From NCBI RefSeq assembly GCF_013283645.1, contig NZ_JABEKV010000003.1:496001-560000 (forward strand): a DNA stretch of 64,000 nucleotides, given 5' to 3'. The translations under genes were made by a program, and so were the position numbers. Of the stretch, positions 1-8,909 are shown piece by piece. A model generated the notes under the pieces. That model was not told the origin of the DNA. It saw nothing but the letters and a program-made list of their open reading frames with translations, and ran no database searches. The DNA is from Sinorhizobium psoraleae. Its GTDB lineage: Bacteria; Pseudomonadota; Alphaproteobacteria; Rhizobiales; Rhizobiaceae. Position 1 is the stretch's first letter; each line of letters starts with the position of its first letter.

Positions 1-1
1 C

Positions 2-571
2 AAGGGTGAGGACGGCAAATGGTCTTTCGACACCTATGTCGGTCTCGAGGAGATCGTCAACCGCCGCGTTGGCCGGAACGAAGAGGAGGCGATCGAGGCG
101 GTGCGTGCCTATGTCGAGGCGCAGAAGGAGTACGCGGAGCTGGATCGCGACGGCGATGGCGTCCTGGAATACGCCCAGAAACTCATCAGCAGCGACGGCC
201 AGACGGACGGGCTTTATTGGCCGGCCGAGCAGGGCGATGGCGAAAGCCCGGTCGGTGCCGCGATCAGCGAAGCGGTCCTGGAAAAGACCAAGGCAGGAGA
301 GGGCTATTTCGGTTACCGGTTCCGCATCCTGACTTTCCAGGGCGACAATATCGCCGGCGGCAAATACGACTATGTCATCAATGATAACATGATCGCCGGT
401 TTCGGTTTGATCGCCTGGCCGGTCAAATATGCCGAGACCGGCGTCAACACCTTCGTCGTCAACCAGCATGGTATCGTTTACGAAGCGGATCTCGGTCCGA
501 GCACCGAAGCGATCGTGCCCTTCATCGATCGGTTCAATCCGGATGACAAATGGACCGTGGTTGCCGACTGA
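2..571 (+). CDS. DUF2950 family protein (5' truncated by window edge)
   Basis: The reading frame is open from the first bases of the window to a TGA at 569-571, so the start lies outside. The readable 189 residues carry the DUF2950 pattern: a YFGYRFRILT segment, a GGKYDYVINDNMIAGF segment, then TFVVNQHGIVYEADLG before a C-terminal RFNPDDKW. From general knowledge, DUF2950 proteins are secreted or periplasmic and of unknown function, often next to a DUF3300 gene; that neighbour would lie upstream, out of view. The family assignment is fairly sure, the role is not known. Confidence 0.75.
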   Translation, partial: KGEDGKWSFDTYVGLEEIVNRRVGRNEEEAIEAVRAYVEAQKEYAELDRDGDGVLEYAQKLISSDGQTDGLYWPAEQGDGESPVGAAISEAVLEKTKAGEGYFGYRFRILTFQGDNIAGGKYDYVINDNMIAGFGLIAWPVKYAETGVNTFVVNQHGIVYEADLGPSTEAIVPFIDRFNPDDKWTVVAD

Positions 572-1105
572 AGCGTTCGGACGGGCTGCCTGCCGGCGAG
601 GGACGTTATCTCCATCGCCGGCGTCGAAAATCAAGGCAGCCGAAACGGCACTCACCAAACGATCAGCGGGCCGGTGAGGGTGCTTGAGCAGCCGGTGGCC
701 AAGAAACTGCCGGAGCTCAGCGAAATGCTCGGCGCGGAGGCTGGGACGGCTACCAACTGGACCGCACGACGGCAATGAAGGCGAACGACAGCTTCCGATC
801 GGACGCACCTCAAACGGTTTGATTTGAGGGATCATGCGGTAGCGGCAGGGCCACGCGCGACGCGCTTTGGGGGCCGTGACCGCCCTGCGCCGGGAGCGCC
901 TGTCCGCCATACGAAATTCGACTTTAGTATTACTTATTAGTCGTTGCTTATTTTCGGTTGCCTTGTCCGTTCGATTGTGTAATCTCCTAAGTGCGCGGGC
1001 ACATCTTCAAGCATTTTCCTTGTAGTCCCCTGCCGAGAGAATGTCATGAGGACGTATTGAGGTGCCAGTGCTCTATTGCGTCGCCTGCATGATCTCCGTT
1101 TAATT
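572..1105. other. Gene-free stretch
   Basis: No frame holds a convincing gene between the DUF2950 stop and the hairpin at 1106. The sequence turns AT-rich around 910-980. It may hold an untranslated RNA that ends at the hairpin, but nothing beyond the hairpin supports this. Confidence 0.4.
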
Positions 1106-1138
1106 GAAGAGGCTCCGAATTTCAGTCGGGGCCTCTTC
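1106..1138 (+). terminator. Strong hairpin, probable terminator
   Basis: Arms 1106-1118 (GAAGAGGCTCCGA) and 1126-1138 (TCGGGGCCTCTTC) pair over 13 positions with a single G-U, around a 7-base loop, followed by GGTTTGAT. The nearest annotated plus-strand gene ends more than 500 bases upstream, so the hairpin either ends a long 3' UTR or a small RNA. Confidence 0.5.
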
Positions 1139-1780
1139 GGTTTGATCGGATATATGCAGAAATTATATTATAGGTTATTCGCGTGTATATGCGAATGCCC
1201 CAGTTTCCTGGAAAAGGGCGGTGTTTAATACTCGTCGCACATCCGTGGCGACTGGCCACGGCTTCGCCGAAATCACTCCGATTGCAGATCATGCCGTCGC
1301 GTGGCGGGTCCCTCCGACCAGGGAAAAGCGCAGGCGATGAGGGTCTTGCGGAAGATCGTCTGGTAGGCGTTGGCATCGTCGTATCCGCTGTGCAGGCGAT
1401 TTGCTCCCACTACCCCGCAGACCATGAACCCGACAGAATGCCGATCTTCACTCGGTCCTGCACGCTCCCGGCCTCTCAACCGCCTCAGTGCTTGGAAATT
1501 CTCGCTGTCGCTGTCGATCTGAACGCGAAGAAGCGCCAGGAGCAGACATTCGTGTAGTCAGGATGCATCGCCCCAAAAATGTTGGCTGACGTATCAAGGA
1601 CACTTGAAAAGTCTGACCGGCTTTCCCGGAACACGCTGGATGATGCCCTTGGCTTCCAGTTGAACGGCCTTCAACCACCATCCGTCGGGGCAGAAACTGC
1701 TTGCGCAACGGACCGGAATCACAGAGCTGGTTACTCCATGCCGTTCGGCCAACTGTATTTCGCTGTCTTCACGTAACCGA
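1139..1780. other. Degenerate DNA without an intact gene
   Basis: Short minus-strand frames exist but none has a credible start, ribosome site and length together. One minus-strand piece near 1600-1690 ends in LEAKGIIQRVPGKPVR, which resembles the wing of a winged-helix regulator, but it is not part of a full frame. I read this as relic DNA. Confidence 0.35.
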
Positions 1781-2137
1781 TCATCTGTTCCTCCTGTTGA
1801 AGTCGCGTTTGCCCCTGTTTCGCATGAGGATTTCGGACAGGACCCTCCGGTCATCCCCCGACATGGCGGCAATCCACTGGTTGGTGAAGTACCGCAATTC
1901 ATGGGTGGAGAAGGGGGCCGGGTTCCTCGCGTAGGGAACGAGGGTGTCGATGAGCGTCTGCCCCAACAGAAAGTGGTCCCAGTCCTCCTTGATATGCGGA
2001 TCTGTCTCCTTCGGCTCGACCGTCACCACCCGTGGAACCGTCTTGATCGTGGCGCCGGTGAGAACCGGCCCACCCTGCAGGACCGTCACGTTCTTGGAAG
2101 CCTCCGGCTTACCAAACAACCATTCCACTAGGCTCAT
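1781..2137 (-). CDS. Hypothetical protein, 118 aa
   Basis: A 118-residue protein beginning MSLVEWLFGKPEASK and ending in a basic tail. It has no signal peptide, membrane segment or motif I recognise; its middle is acidic and aromatic (KEDWDHFLLGQTLIDTL). The start ATG overlaps the stop of an upstream short frame (ATGA), which suggests translational coupling to something now damaged. Upstream lies the decayed pilA promoter copy, so it may be transcribed from there. Function unknown; likely a real gene from its even codon use. Confidence 0.5.
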   Translation of the reverse strand: MSLVEWLFGKPEASKNVTVLQGGPVLTGATIKTVPRVVTVEPKETDPHIKEDWDHFLLGQTLIDTLVPYARNPAPFSTHELRYFTNQWIAAMSGDDRRVLSEILMRNRGKRDFNRRNR

Positions 2138-2140
2138 CGC

Positions 2141-2221
2141 TTGCCCTCCAGCATCGCAGTCACCTTCTCGTCATCGGGTACGGCGCGCGCGAAGGACGAC
2201 GCGGGCGAGAAGATCCTCCGC
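2141..2221 (-). pseudogene. Relic of a second pilA (start codon lost)
   Basis: Reading down from 2221 the codons GCG GAG GAT CTT CTC GCC CGC align with ATG AAG AAT CTT GTC ACT CGC, the start of the intact pilA at 23829, so the ATG has become GCG. Upstream of this point about 120 bases match the pilA leader, including the TGAAGGATC ribosome-site region. Beyond about 12 codons the similarity disappears and the frame meets stops. It is best read as a duplicated pilin gene that has decayed. Confidence 0.5.
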
Positions 2222-2402
2222 TGTTCGATCCTTCAGTTGTTGGGGTTGCGCAGACGCCAAGTGCGGCATTACAGGTCGGTCCGGATCCTTTCGTTTTCCA
2301 CCGGCGCTGTGCCCCTGACATAGACTACATTAAACCTTTTGATCCATTCGGCCTGTTGGCCGATCTCTCTTCCGGAGAGGGTCACCCGGTTGGCCTAGTC
2401 CG
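2222..2402 (-). promoter_or_regulatory. Second copy of the pilA promoter and its operator pair
   Basis: Shared blocks with the pilA upstream region run from the ribosome site (2226-2235) through a GTAGTCTATGT stretch to two operator motifs: CCATTCGGCCTGTTGGCC at 2344-2361 and GGTTGGCCTAGTCC at 2388-2401. The two motif starts are 44 bases apart, exactly as at 23956 and 24000. No intact pilin follows. It may still drive the small gene at 1781-2137. Confidence 0.6.
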
Positions 2403-3349
2403 TCGGATGGCTCTGCCGCCCTTGGAATGTCTGAGCTGACGGCGGGTCGCCAGGCACACACGCATCGTCATGGACGCCGCCAGCAACGAGGTCGCCGATG
2501 TCATCGCCCCCGAGGGCAGTGGTCTGGCCCCCGCGCGCGATGGTTGGCCACTGATCCATAGCGGCGATAGACCTGTATTTGCGCGAAGCCCTGCGGCCCT
2601 ATTCAATCTGGCGACGAAAAGAGTCCACCCGACCGCCTCGCCGCAACGCCAATCCAACGGCGGGCGCTATGGAGCCGTGATCAATGTGGCCGGAAGTGTT
2701 GTCGGAAGGCTAAAATGCTTCTCTCGTATGAGGCAAAGCACGCCATGCGGCGCAACCATGTGTTCTTCGCGCAAGTGCTCTTATCGTGGGGGCATCTTAT
2801 CGTGGCGGCATCGGTTCGCATCCTTTCAAGGCGAGGGATGCGCAGTAGACTCTCGTGCGCTGAGGTCGAATCGGCCATGCATCGATCGTCTCAGGTGGTG
2901 GAGAGCGGAAGTTCCCACGCTTGTGCCCAAGGATATCAAAATAAGCGGCACTCCACTTGGCGGGGCGGATCACTGCCGTGCGTAGACGGTGTGGCCGACG
3001 ACAGCGGCGCTGGTGGTGGCACACCAGGAGGACAGACAATACTGGCTGTAGGCCGTGGGGAAGCCGAGTTGGAGGTCGTTCCCGTGACCTCAATTCTCGC
3101 CGCCGCTCCCGATGTCATGCCTGTCGATCGGTTTCTGGCGGGCATGTCATTGGCCCGGTCGTGGCAGAAACTGATGCGGACGCCATCGCAGTGATACGGC
3201 AGCATGTCGTCGCCCACGAAAATCAATTTCTGAGGCTCGACACACCGGTCGAGACCGGCACTTTCGCCACGTGGTTGGCATGAGTACAACTCGCGAGTTC
3301 ATGCGCCGATGATCTTGCCAGCAGGAGGTGCTCCCCTAGTTGGGCAAGG
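2403..3349. other. No supportable gene
   Basis: Several overlapping frames of 65-170 codons occur on both strands, but none shows a ribosome site, a recognisable motif or protein-like composition, and they overlap one another heavily. I treat the stretch as non-coding or relic DNA before the diguanylate cyclase. Confidence 0.4.
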
Positions 3350-4630
3350 ATGGAGCTTAAGGAAAGCGCACTTGCTGACAGTCACGTGACCGCCTCCCCG
3401 GAAATGCGGTCTCAGCCGCCCAACCCGGTTGTCATGGCCGAAGTCGAGCGACTGCTTGCAGGCCGCACGCGTGACATCCGCCTCAAAGGTGAGCTTGCTC
3501 GCCTGTTCCAAGAGCGTTCGTGGGCGCGGACGGCCAAAATCATTCGCGCGTGGATGACATGGGTGGTCTTGCTGGACGTATTGACGCTGGGTCTCAACGC
3601 GATCCTGCTTCCAAAGGCGGTCGCGCTGTCGATGCTTCCGCCAGCCTGCATTCTTCCGCCCGCCGCTCTGGCGACCGCTCTTGTCTGGCGAAAACCGCGC
3701 GGCGCTTGGCTTCAAAGGGTGTCTTTGCTCACGGGCTTGTTCCTCATCCTCCTGTCGGTCGCACTGGTGGGCGTGAGCGCAGGTGGCGAGTTCTATGAAC
3801 GGCACTTGAACATCATGCTGTTCGTCGCCATCACCGCGATCATCATCTTCGCCGTTCCTCTGGCTTGGACGGTGACGGTCGCCTCGTTCGCTCTTGCCCT
3901 CTACCTTATTTTTCAGTTGCAGAACCCGATCCTCAATAGGGGCAGCGCCGTGGCCGGGACGCTGTTTTTTGCCAGCGGCATTGTCGCGACCATCGTTGCC
4001 CGACGCACGATGACGATCCTGGCCCAGAAGACCTTCCTTCTTGAACTTCGCGACAAGCGGCGGGTAGCGGAGCTTGCCGACGCCAATGCCCGCCTCGAGC
4101 GCCTTGCAAAAACCGATCCCCTAACCGGAATCGCCAACAGGCGCTGGATGATGGAAACCCTGAATCGCCTCTGGAGCGCAGGCGCGGAGCGCCCGCCGGG
4201 TAACGCCATGCTGATGTGCGACATCGACGACTTCAAGAACCTGAACGATCGCCTTGGTCACGCTGAGGGCGATCGCTGCCTCGTGAAAGTTGCCGGCATC
4301 ATTCAGAGCAGCGTCAGGCGAAACCGCGACCATGTAGCCCGCTACGGCGGTGAGGAGTTTCTCGTCGTGCTTCCGGGCGCAGATGAACGAGCTGCGCTGG
4401 CCACGGCTGAACGAATTAGGGCGAGCGTCGAAGCCGCCTCCCTTCCGAACCCCGCATCCCGCGTATCGCCTTATGTCACCCTCAGCATTGGCGTGGCGGC
4501 GCAGGCGTCAAGTGAAGCGATCATCGCGCCGGAGAAGCTTCAGAACCAGGCTGACGAGGCACTCTATCTGGCCAAGAAAACGGGCCGCAATCGCGTGATA
4601 CTCTATAAGCCCGATTCACCAACCGCATAG
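3350..4630 (+). CDS. Membrane diguanylate cyclase (6 TM + GGEEF)
   Basis: 426 residues. A cytoplasmic lead of about 65 residues is followed by six hydrophobic segments between about 69 and 221, a short coiled linker (about 225-255) and a C-terminal GGDEF domain. The active-site loop reads RYGGEEF (GGEEF at 333-337) and an inhibitory-site motif RNRD (324-327) sits five residues before it, so the enzyme should make c-di-GMP from GTP and be product-inhibited. The membrane part is not a known sensor fold to me. It stands alone between gene-poor DNA and the DUF305 gene. The start follows GGCAAGG closely; ATG at codon 29 is an alternative. Confidence 0.88.
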   Translation: MELKESALADSHVTASPEMRSQPPNPVVMAEVERLLAGRTRDIRLKGELARLFQERSWARTAKIIRAWMTWVVLLDVLTLGLNAILLPKAVALSMLPPACILPPAALATALVWRKPRGAWLQRVSLLTGLFLILLSVALVGVSAGGEFYERHLNIMLFVAITAIIIFAVPLAWTVTVASFALALYLIFQLQNPILNRGSAVAGTLFFASGIVATIVARRTMTILAQKTFLLELRDKRRVAELADANARLERLAKTDPLTGIANRRWMMETLNRLWSAGAERPPGNAMLMCDIDDFKNLNDRLGHAEGDRCLVKVAGIIQSSVRRNRDHVARYGGEEFLVVLPGADERAALATAERIRASVEAASLPNPASRVSPYVTLSIGVAAQASSEAIIAPEKLQNQADEALYLAKKTGRNRVILYKPDSPTA

Positions 4631-4870
4631 CTGCGCTGTCGAAACCAACGGCCGGTTTAGGTACGGCACCCCAGGGCGAGCGGAAGGTGCGGAGCCATCA
4701 TGGCTCTGCGCCTAGCGTCTTTGTCCGGCCCGACTCTGATTGGCCTACAGCCAGACCGACGCATGCCAGATCGCGGTCATGGCGGCATTTTGCCGGGCGA
4801 GCTTGCCCGAAAGTGCGTGGATGTCAGGCTGATGCTCAGCGGTATCGGATAGGTGTGCGCCAGCCATCAA

Positions 4871-5368
4871 TCAGCCGGAGCCATGCAGTCTCGCTCTGAT
4901 TGAGTTCATCTGCTCGATTTCCTTGCGCTGCCCTTGAGAGATTTTATCGCACAGATCGACCAGTTCGTCGTCCGTGAGGTTCGCTTCGCGACACATCAGA
5001 ATCGCTCCCGAATGATGCGGGATCATCGAGGCGATGAACTGACGGTCGTCGATCAGAGCCTGCGTGCGCGTCCCCGCAAGCGCCACAACGAAGAGGGCAA
5101 CCAGGCCGAGACAAAGGCCCACGTTCAGGCGCGTGCTCCTGTACATCGCCCCCATGGTCGCCAGCATGATGATGCCCATCGGAGCGACCATCGCCAGCGC
5201 CATGTAGAACGTGTTGAGGTTGTTAAAGAAATCGGCCCAGCCATCGATCATGGAGAACATCACGAAGTACATGACGACCAGACTGAGCAGCATGTTGACG
5301 GCGAACATCAAGTAATGGTGCGTCATCGTGCCATGGTGCTGCGTTGGCTGCTTGTCTTGATCTTTCAT
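4871..5368 (-). CDS. DUF305 membrane protein
   Basis: 165 residues. Three hydrophobic helices (about 18-42, 52-72, 80-98) precede a C-terminal DUF305 segment with the diagnostic MIPHHSGAILMC and a following EIEQM motif. The His-rich N-terminus and the HH/C/M cluster are consistent with metal (often copper) handling, which is the usual context of DUF305 proteins, but no copper gene lies next to it here. GGAGG sits six bases before the ATG. The 240 bases between its end and the diguanylate cyclase hold nothing visible. Confidence 0.8.
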   Translation of the reverse strand: MKDQDKQPTQHHGTMTHHYLMFAVNMLLSLVVMYFVMFSMIDGWADFFNNLNTFYMALAMVAPMGIIMLATMGAMYRSTRLNVGLCLGLVALFVVALAGTRTQALIDDRQFIASMIPHHSGAILMCREANLTDDELVDLCDKISQGQRKEIEQMNSIRARLHGSG

Positions 5369-5730
5369 GGCGAGCCTCCGCTTACTGCCATCCTTGACGG
5401 TATAGGACTTCCCTAGGAACCGTCGGTTCGGTCGTTCGTTCCGTCAAAGGCGGCGCGGGTTTGGTTCTTGCAACTCACCGCAGACCAAAGCCCGCAGATG
5501 CCTGCAGCAACCCCGGCTCATACTTCCGTTAAGTTCCAATCTCTCCCGAACACCTTCGTGTTCTCCAACGAATATATGGACGCGCGGCGCTGCAGGTCAG
5601 AAGGTCGGTCTTCTGCAGGCCCAAGCAGTTGGCAGCCACAAGTTCGGACTTCGTAGCCACAGCGCTTAACGTCGCGGTATCTGGAAGAGCGGCGCTGCGG
5701 AACGTAATAGGGCAAACGCGGAGAGGGCTG
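5369..5730. other. Gene-free stretch upstream of the DUF305 gene
   Basis: No convincing frame on either strand. It presumably holds the promoter of the DUF305 gene on the minus strand; I see no clear operator or terminator. Confidence 0.4.
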
Positions 5731-6282
5731 CTATTGCACCTTCCGCGGGATCAGCTTGCCCTCCGGCGAAACGGATCGCTCATAGCGCTGCAGATCGGCG
5801 AACGAGGGGCTCTCGGCATCGATTGCCGGCTGGCCCTCATGCGGTGCCGAAAATTCCGCTCCCGAGGGCGCTGCCGGCGGGGCCTCGAGGCGCGCCACGC
5901 CCTTGCCGGGTGCGCTCAAGATGACGGAGCCGCCGGAGGCGAGGGAGCCGGAACGCATCCGCTCACTGAGGAGGGATAGGTCTTTCCGCAATTTCTCGAC
6001 CTGCTGGCGAATAGGCGCAGGGTCGTCGGCCCTGCCGATGTTGCGGTCTTGCTTGCCGATCTGCAGCCTCAGACCGTCAATGGATCGTTTGGCCGCAGCA
6101 AGCGCCTCGCGGCTCTCACGGACATCGGCTGCGTTCTTGGCGGTGTAGAGCAGCGTGCCGGCATTTAGAGCGAGGAAAACAAGGGCCAAGGCAAAGAACG
6201 GCGCGTTGTCGGTTCGCGCCTTCGCCGCTCGAACGCCACTCGCATCGCCGGGTTCAATTTCCACATTCGCCAAGCTGGTCAT
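5731..6282 (-). CDS. Single-pass membrane protein with coiled coil, pilus-linked
   Basis: 183 residues from MTSLANVEIEPG. The N-terminal ~30 residues are cytoplasmic, one membrane helix follows (FFALALVFLALNAGTLLY), then a long charged coiled coil (about 50-115) and a Pro/Ala-rich tail. It lies downstream of the secretin and lipoprotein on the same strand, so a role in the Tad secretion apparatus is plausible, but the sequence matches no named Tad component I know. An upstream in-frame start at 6318 would add 12 basic residues; I prefer 6282. The hairpin at 6301-6340 lies just before the start. Confidence 0.55.
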   Translation of the reverse strand: MTSLANVEIEPGDASGVRAAKARTDNAPFFALALVFLALNAGTLLYTAKNAADVRESREALAAAKRSIDGLRLQIGKQDRNIGRADDPAPIRQQVEKLRKDLSLLSERMRSGSLASGGSVILSAPGKGVARLEAPPAAPSGAEFSAPHEGQPAIDAESPSFADLQRYERSVSPEGKLIPRKVQ

Positions 6283-6300
6283 CCGCTTCCGCCGCCGCAA

Positions 6301-6340
6301 GCCGGGCCCGAAGCCCAAAGCTTCGCTTTCGGGCTCCGGC
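6301..6340 (-). terminator. Hairpin between lipoprotein gene and coiled-coil gene
   Basis: GCCGGGCCCGAA (6301-6312) pairs with TTCGGGCTCCGGC (6328-6340) with one bulged base. No T-run follows on the minus strand. It could attenuate read-through into 5731-6282 or be a palindromic repeat. Confidence 0.35.
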
Positions 6341-6703
6341 TATTTCTTAGTTTCCGCGAAATCGCGCTTTTGCTCGTCCCACTACTTCACCACCAATGTG
6401 GCTCCTGTCCCTTGCATGCGGTAGAGCGTGTCAGCGCCTCTCCGGACGACACAGGCTCAGGAAGCTTCGGCGCGCGCGCCTTCATCTCGGCGGGCGGTCG
6501 CCGGTCCGGCCGCAATGCAGCTCATCGCCGACCGAGCACCCTTGTTCTCGCGTACCCACGCCCTTATCGCATCAGCGCTCGTCCTTGGTGACGGCATTAT
6601 GAGGTCCACCGAACGCGTCCCAGACATGCGCAAACACGTCAGTTTTCCGCGCCATTGCCGGACGCCCCATTCGTCTGCGTGGGAGGCGTGGCCGTCGGCA
6701 GGA

Positions 6704-6973
6704 TTACGGCCGAGGGGGGGGCGGTCCGCCGCGGAGGCCTTCGCCCTGATAGGTGCGGATCGCCCGGTAAATAACTTTGCCGTCGCCGGGAATGTCCGTC
6801 CTCTGCGCTACCCTTGGGAATGGGTCCTGAATATGGATTCCCTTATTGGCCTCTGTCGCGTTGCCGGCACCGAAGGTGATCGTGTCGCGATGATTCATGT
6901 AGTCGGCGCATCCGGAAAGGAGCGCGGTGGCGACCACTAAAACAGGCGCGCGACTACTTCTTCGAAAGGGCAT
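6704..6973 (-). CDS. Small Tad-associated lipoprotein
   Basis: 89 residues beginning MPFRRSSRAP with a signal peptide ending in the lipobox LLSGC, so the mature protein should be an outer-membrane or periplasmic lipoprotein. After it come NHRDTITFGAGNA and HIQDPFPRV, which I associate with a small protein coded beside cpaC in rhizobial tad loci. Its start lies 20 bases inside the end of cpaC and GGGAGG stands six bases upstream, so the two are translationally coupled. It may act as a pilotin for the secretin; this is inference. Its 3' side (6283-6703) has no intact gene. Confidence 0.65.
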   Translation of the reverse strand: MPFRRSSRAPVLVVATALLSGCADYMNHRDTITFGAGNATEANKGIHIQDPFPRVAQRTDIPGDGKVIYRAIRTYQGEGLRGGPPPPRP

Positions 6974-8444
6974 GCGCGCCTCCCACATCGAGATCGAGAC
7001 GGTGGCCATAGGGCCCTTTGATGCCTTCGCCATTTCTGAAGCGGCGCAGCATGTCCTTGTCGACCTCCAGCAGGCCGAGGGCAAAGAGCTCGACGTCGTT
7101 CGACGAGCGCGTCTGGTCGAGCGGGCTGTAGAGGTCCTCGCCCGGCGATGCTGGCCGAACGATATGCGGGGTGACGACAATGACGAGATCCGATTCCCTT
7201 TTCTGGAAGCTCGTCGAGCGGAACAGTGCGCCGATAACGGGAAGCTGTCCCAGACCCGGCAATTGCTGGATGTCCTTGGCATTGACGGACTGCAGAAGCC
7301 CGGCCATGGCGAAGCTCTGGCCATCCCGCAATGCGACCGTGGTTTTCGCCGCGCGCGAGACGAAGCCGGGATTGCCGTTGACGCTGATCGACGTATCGAT
7401 CTCGGAAACCTCCGGTTCGATCTTCAGATTGATCAGTCCGTCGTCGAGCACGACAGGCGTGAACGTCAAACGCACGCCGAACGGTCGGTAATCGGTTTCG
7501 GTTGCAACCGTCGCCCCGTTCGCCACCGTCGTCTGGATAGGCACCTCGCCGCCGGCGTGGAAGCTCGCCGTCTCGCCGCTCATGGCGATCAGGTTCGGCT
7601 GCGCCAGGCGGCGCACCAGACCCTTCTGCTCCAGTGCGTTAATGACGACATCGATTTGGCCGCCGGCAATCGTCAGGACCTTGGCGATGAGTTGGCCGAA
7701 GGGCTGCATCCCCGTTGCCGCTCCCGCGGCGTCTCCGAGCGTGCGGACAAGGTTTCCGTCATCATCGACGCCGATGCCTTGGCTGGTCGTTGCCTTGCCG
7801 ATTCCGTTTCGGCCCTGCCCGGACCAGCCGATGCCGAGGTCGCGGCCGGTCTGGCGCGAGGCCTCGATCACTCTGACCTCCAGCATGACCTGCTGGGAAT
7901 CGGCGACGCGCAACTGGTTCAACACCGGCTGTTCTGAATAGGACTGGGCGATCTCGATCACCCGCTGCAATTCAACCGCGTCACGCACCACACCCGTTAG
8001 TCGGATGCGATCGTTTGAGTTGAACACACGAATCCTCGCTGAAGGCGCAGCGGAACGGATCGCCGCCGCTACCTCACTGAAGTCACTGGCGACACGGATG
8101 TCGATTACGCCTATCAGCGCCTTGCTGTCGTCATAGACCGAGATATTGGTGGCGCCGATCTGCTTGCCGCGGATGAAGAGAGACCTCTCGGAGAGGGGCA
8201 CGACATCGATCAACTCGGCGCTGCCGATCACGAGGTCGCCGAAGGACTTGCTAGTCCTGATCGTCATGGTGTCGTTCGGCGCCAACGTCACGTGCTGCAC
8301 GGTGCCGGTAAGGCTGACGAACTCTTCCTGAGCGTCCGCCCGACCGATGACATAGGGGCTCGTGAAACCGCAGGCGACCACTGCCAACGTCAATGCCGGA
8401 AGGGCTCCGGCTCGCGCCAAGCCCTTGCTCATTCTGCTTATCAT
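6954..8444 (-). CDS. cpaC: Tad pilus outer-membrane secretin CpaC/RcpA
   Basis: 496 residues from the ATG at 8444, preceded by GGAGGCTGGAGCGAG. A signal peptide is followed by a pilus N-domain (about 45-115, with LFIRGKQIGATNISVYD), a BON-like segment (RIRLTGVVRDAVELQRV) and the secretin beta-domain with the hallmark LPGLGQLPVIGALF near the C-terminus. It forms the outer-membrane channel for the Flp pilus. It is separated from the main Tad cluster by the chemotaxis operon, and no GGCC-type operator is seen before it. The longer frame to 8564 adds an unlikely Gly/Arg-rich lead. Confidence 0.92.
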   Translation of the reverse strand: MISRMSKGLARAGALPALTLAVVACGFTSPYVIGRADAQEEFVSLTGTVQHVTLAPNDTMTIRTSKSFGDLVIGSAELIDVVPLSERSLFIRGKQIGATNISVYDDSKALIGVIDIRVASDFSEVAAAIRSAAPSARIRVFNSNDRIRLTGVVRDAVELQRVIEIAQSYSEQPVLNQLRVADSQQVMLEVRVIEASRQTGRDLGIGWSGQGRNGIGKATTSQGIGVDDDGNLVRTLGDAAGAATGMQPFGQLIAKVLTIAGGQIDVVINALEQKGLVRRLAQPNLIAMSGETASFHAGGEVPIQTTVANGATVATETDYRPFGVRLTFTPVVLDDGLINLKIEPEVSEIDTSISVNGNPGFVSRAAKTTVALRDGQSFAMAGLLQSVNAKDIQQLPGLGQLPVIGALFRSTSFQKRESDLVIVVTPHIVRPASPGEDLYSPLDQTRSSNDVELFALGLLEVDKDMLRRFRNGEGIKGPYGHRLDLDVGGAHALSKK

Positions 8445-8909
8445 TCTCGCTCCAGCCTCCGTTCGTTGTCCACCGCCCGGCGGCAAAGCCGCACCCTTAA
8501 TTCTGCCTCCCCAACCCGACTCGATGCCCCTTACGCGAAGCCGCGCTAGAGAACGGTCGCCCATTTTGGCTCTACCGGCAAGGGTAGCTGCGCATTACAG
8601 TCACAATCTCTGACTGTTTTTCGCAAGGTGGTGCTTCACGTCGCTGCCTACCAGATCGCTTGCCAAGGCGGCCTTCTCACGCTCGCGCACCCTTCGTTTC
8701 GGGAGGCGCAAAACGCTCGTGGGCCAAGAAATCGATCGGTCGTTGGACAGGCCCTGGTCGAAATCGCCAGGACCGATGGTTCATAAGCCGCCATAGCGGA
8801 AGCGAGGGGAACCAGTTGCATCGAAATGAGTTAGTCTAGGTTGTATGATCTGGCGGGGGCTCGACTGCTGCTATATGGGCCTGTTGCCACCCAGTCCAAG
8901 GGTAGTGGT
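8445..8909. other. Intergenic region between divergent cpaC and the GGDEF-EAL gene
   Basis: No gene is supportable. It must carry the promoters of cpaC (minus) and the PAS/GGDEF/EAL gene (plus). I find neither of the two operator families seen elsewhere in the window. Confidence 0.4.

Noticed and set aside
2470-2985. 171-codon plus-strand frame
   Set aside because: No start signal, low-complexity mixed composition, overlapped by four other frames of similar quality; no transposase or other motif was found.
6575-6655. 27-codon minus-strand frame starting at 6655 (WDAFGGP)
   Set aside because: The short frame recalls YdaS-like small regulators, but it has no ribosome site and stops after 27 codons; too little to call.
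6927-7937. 336-codon plus-strand frame opposite cpaC
   Set aside because: Antisense of the secretin gene, typical of high-GC third-position bias; no ribosome site or motif.
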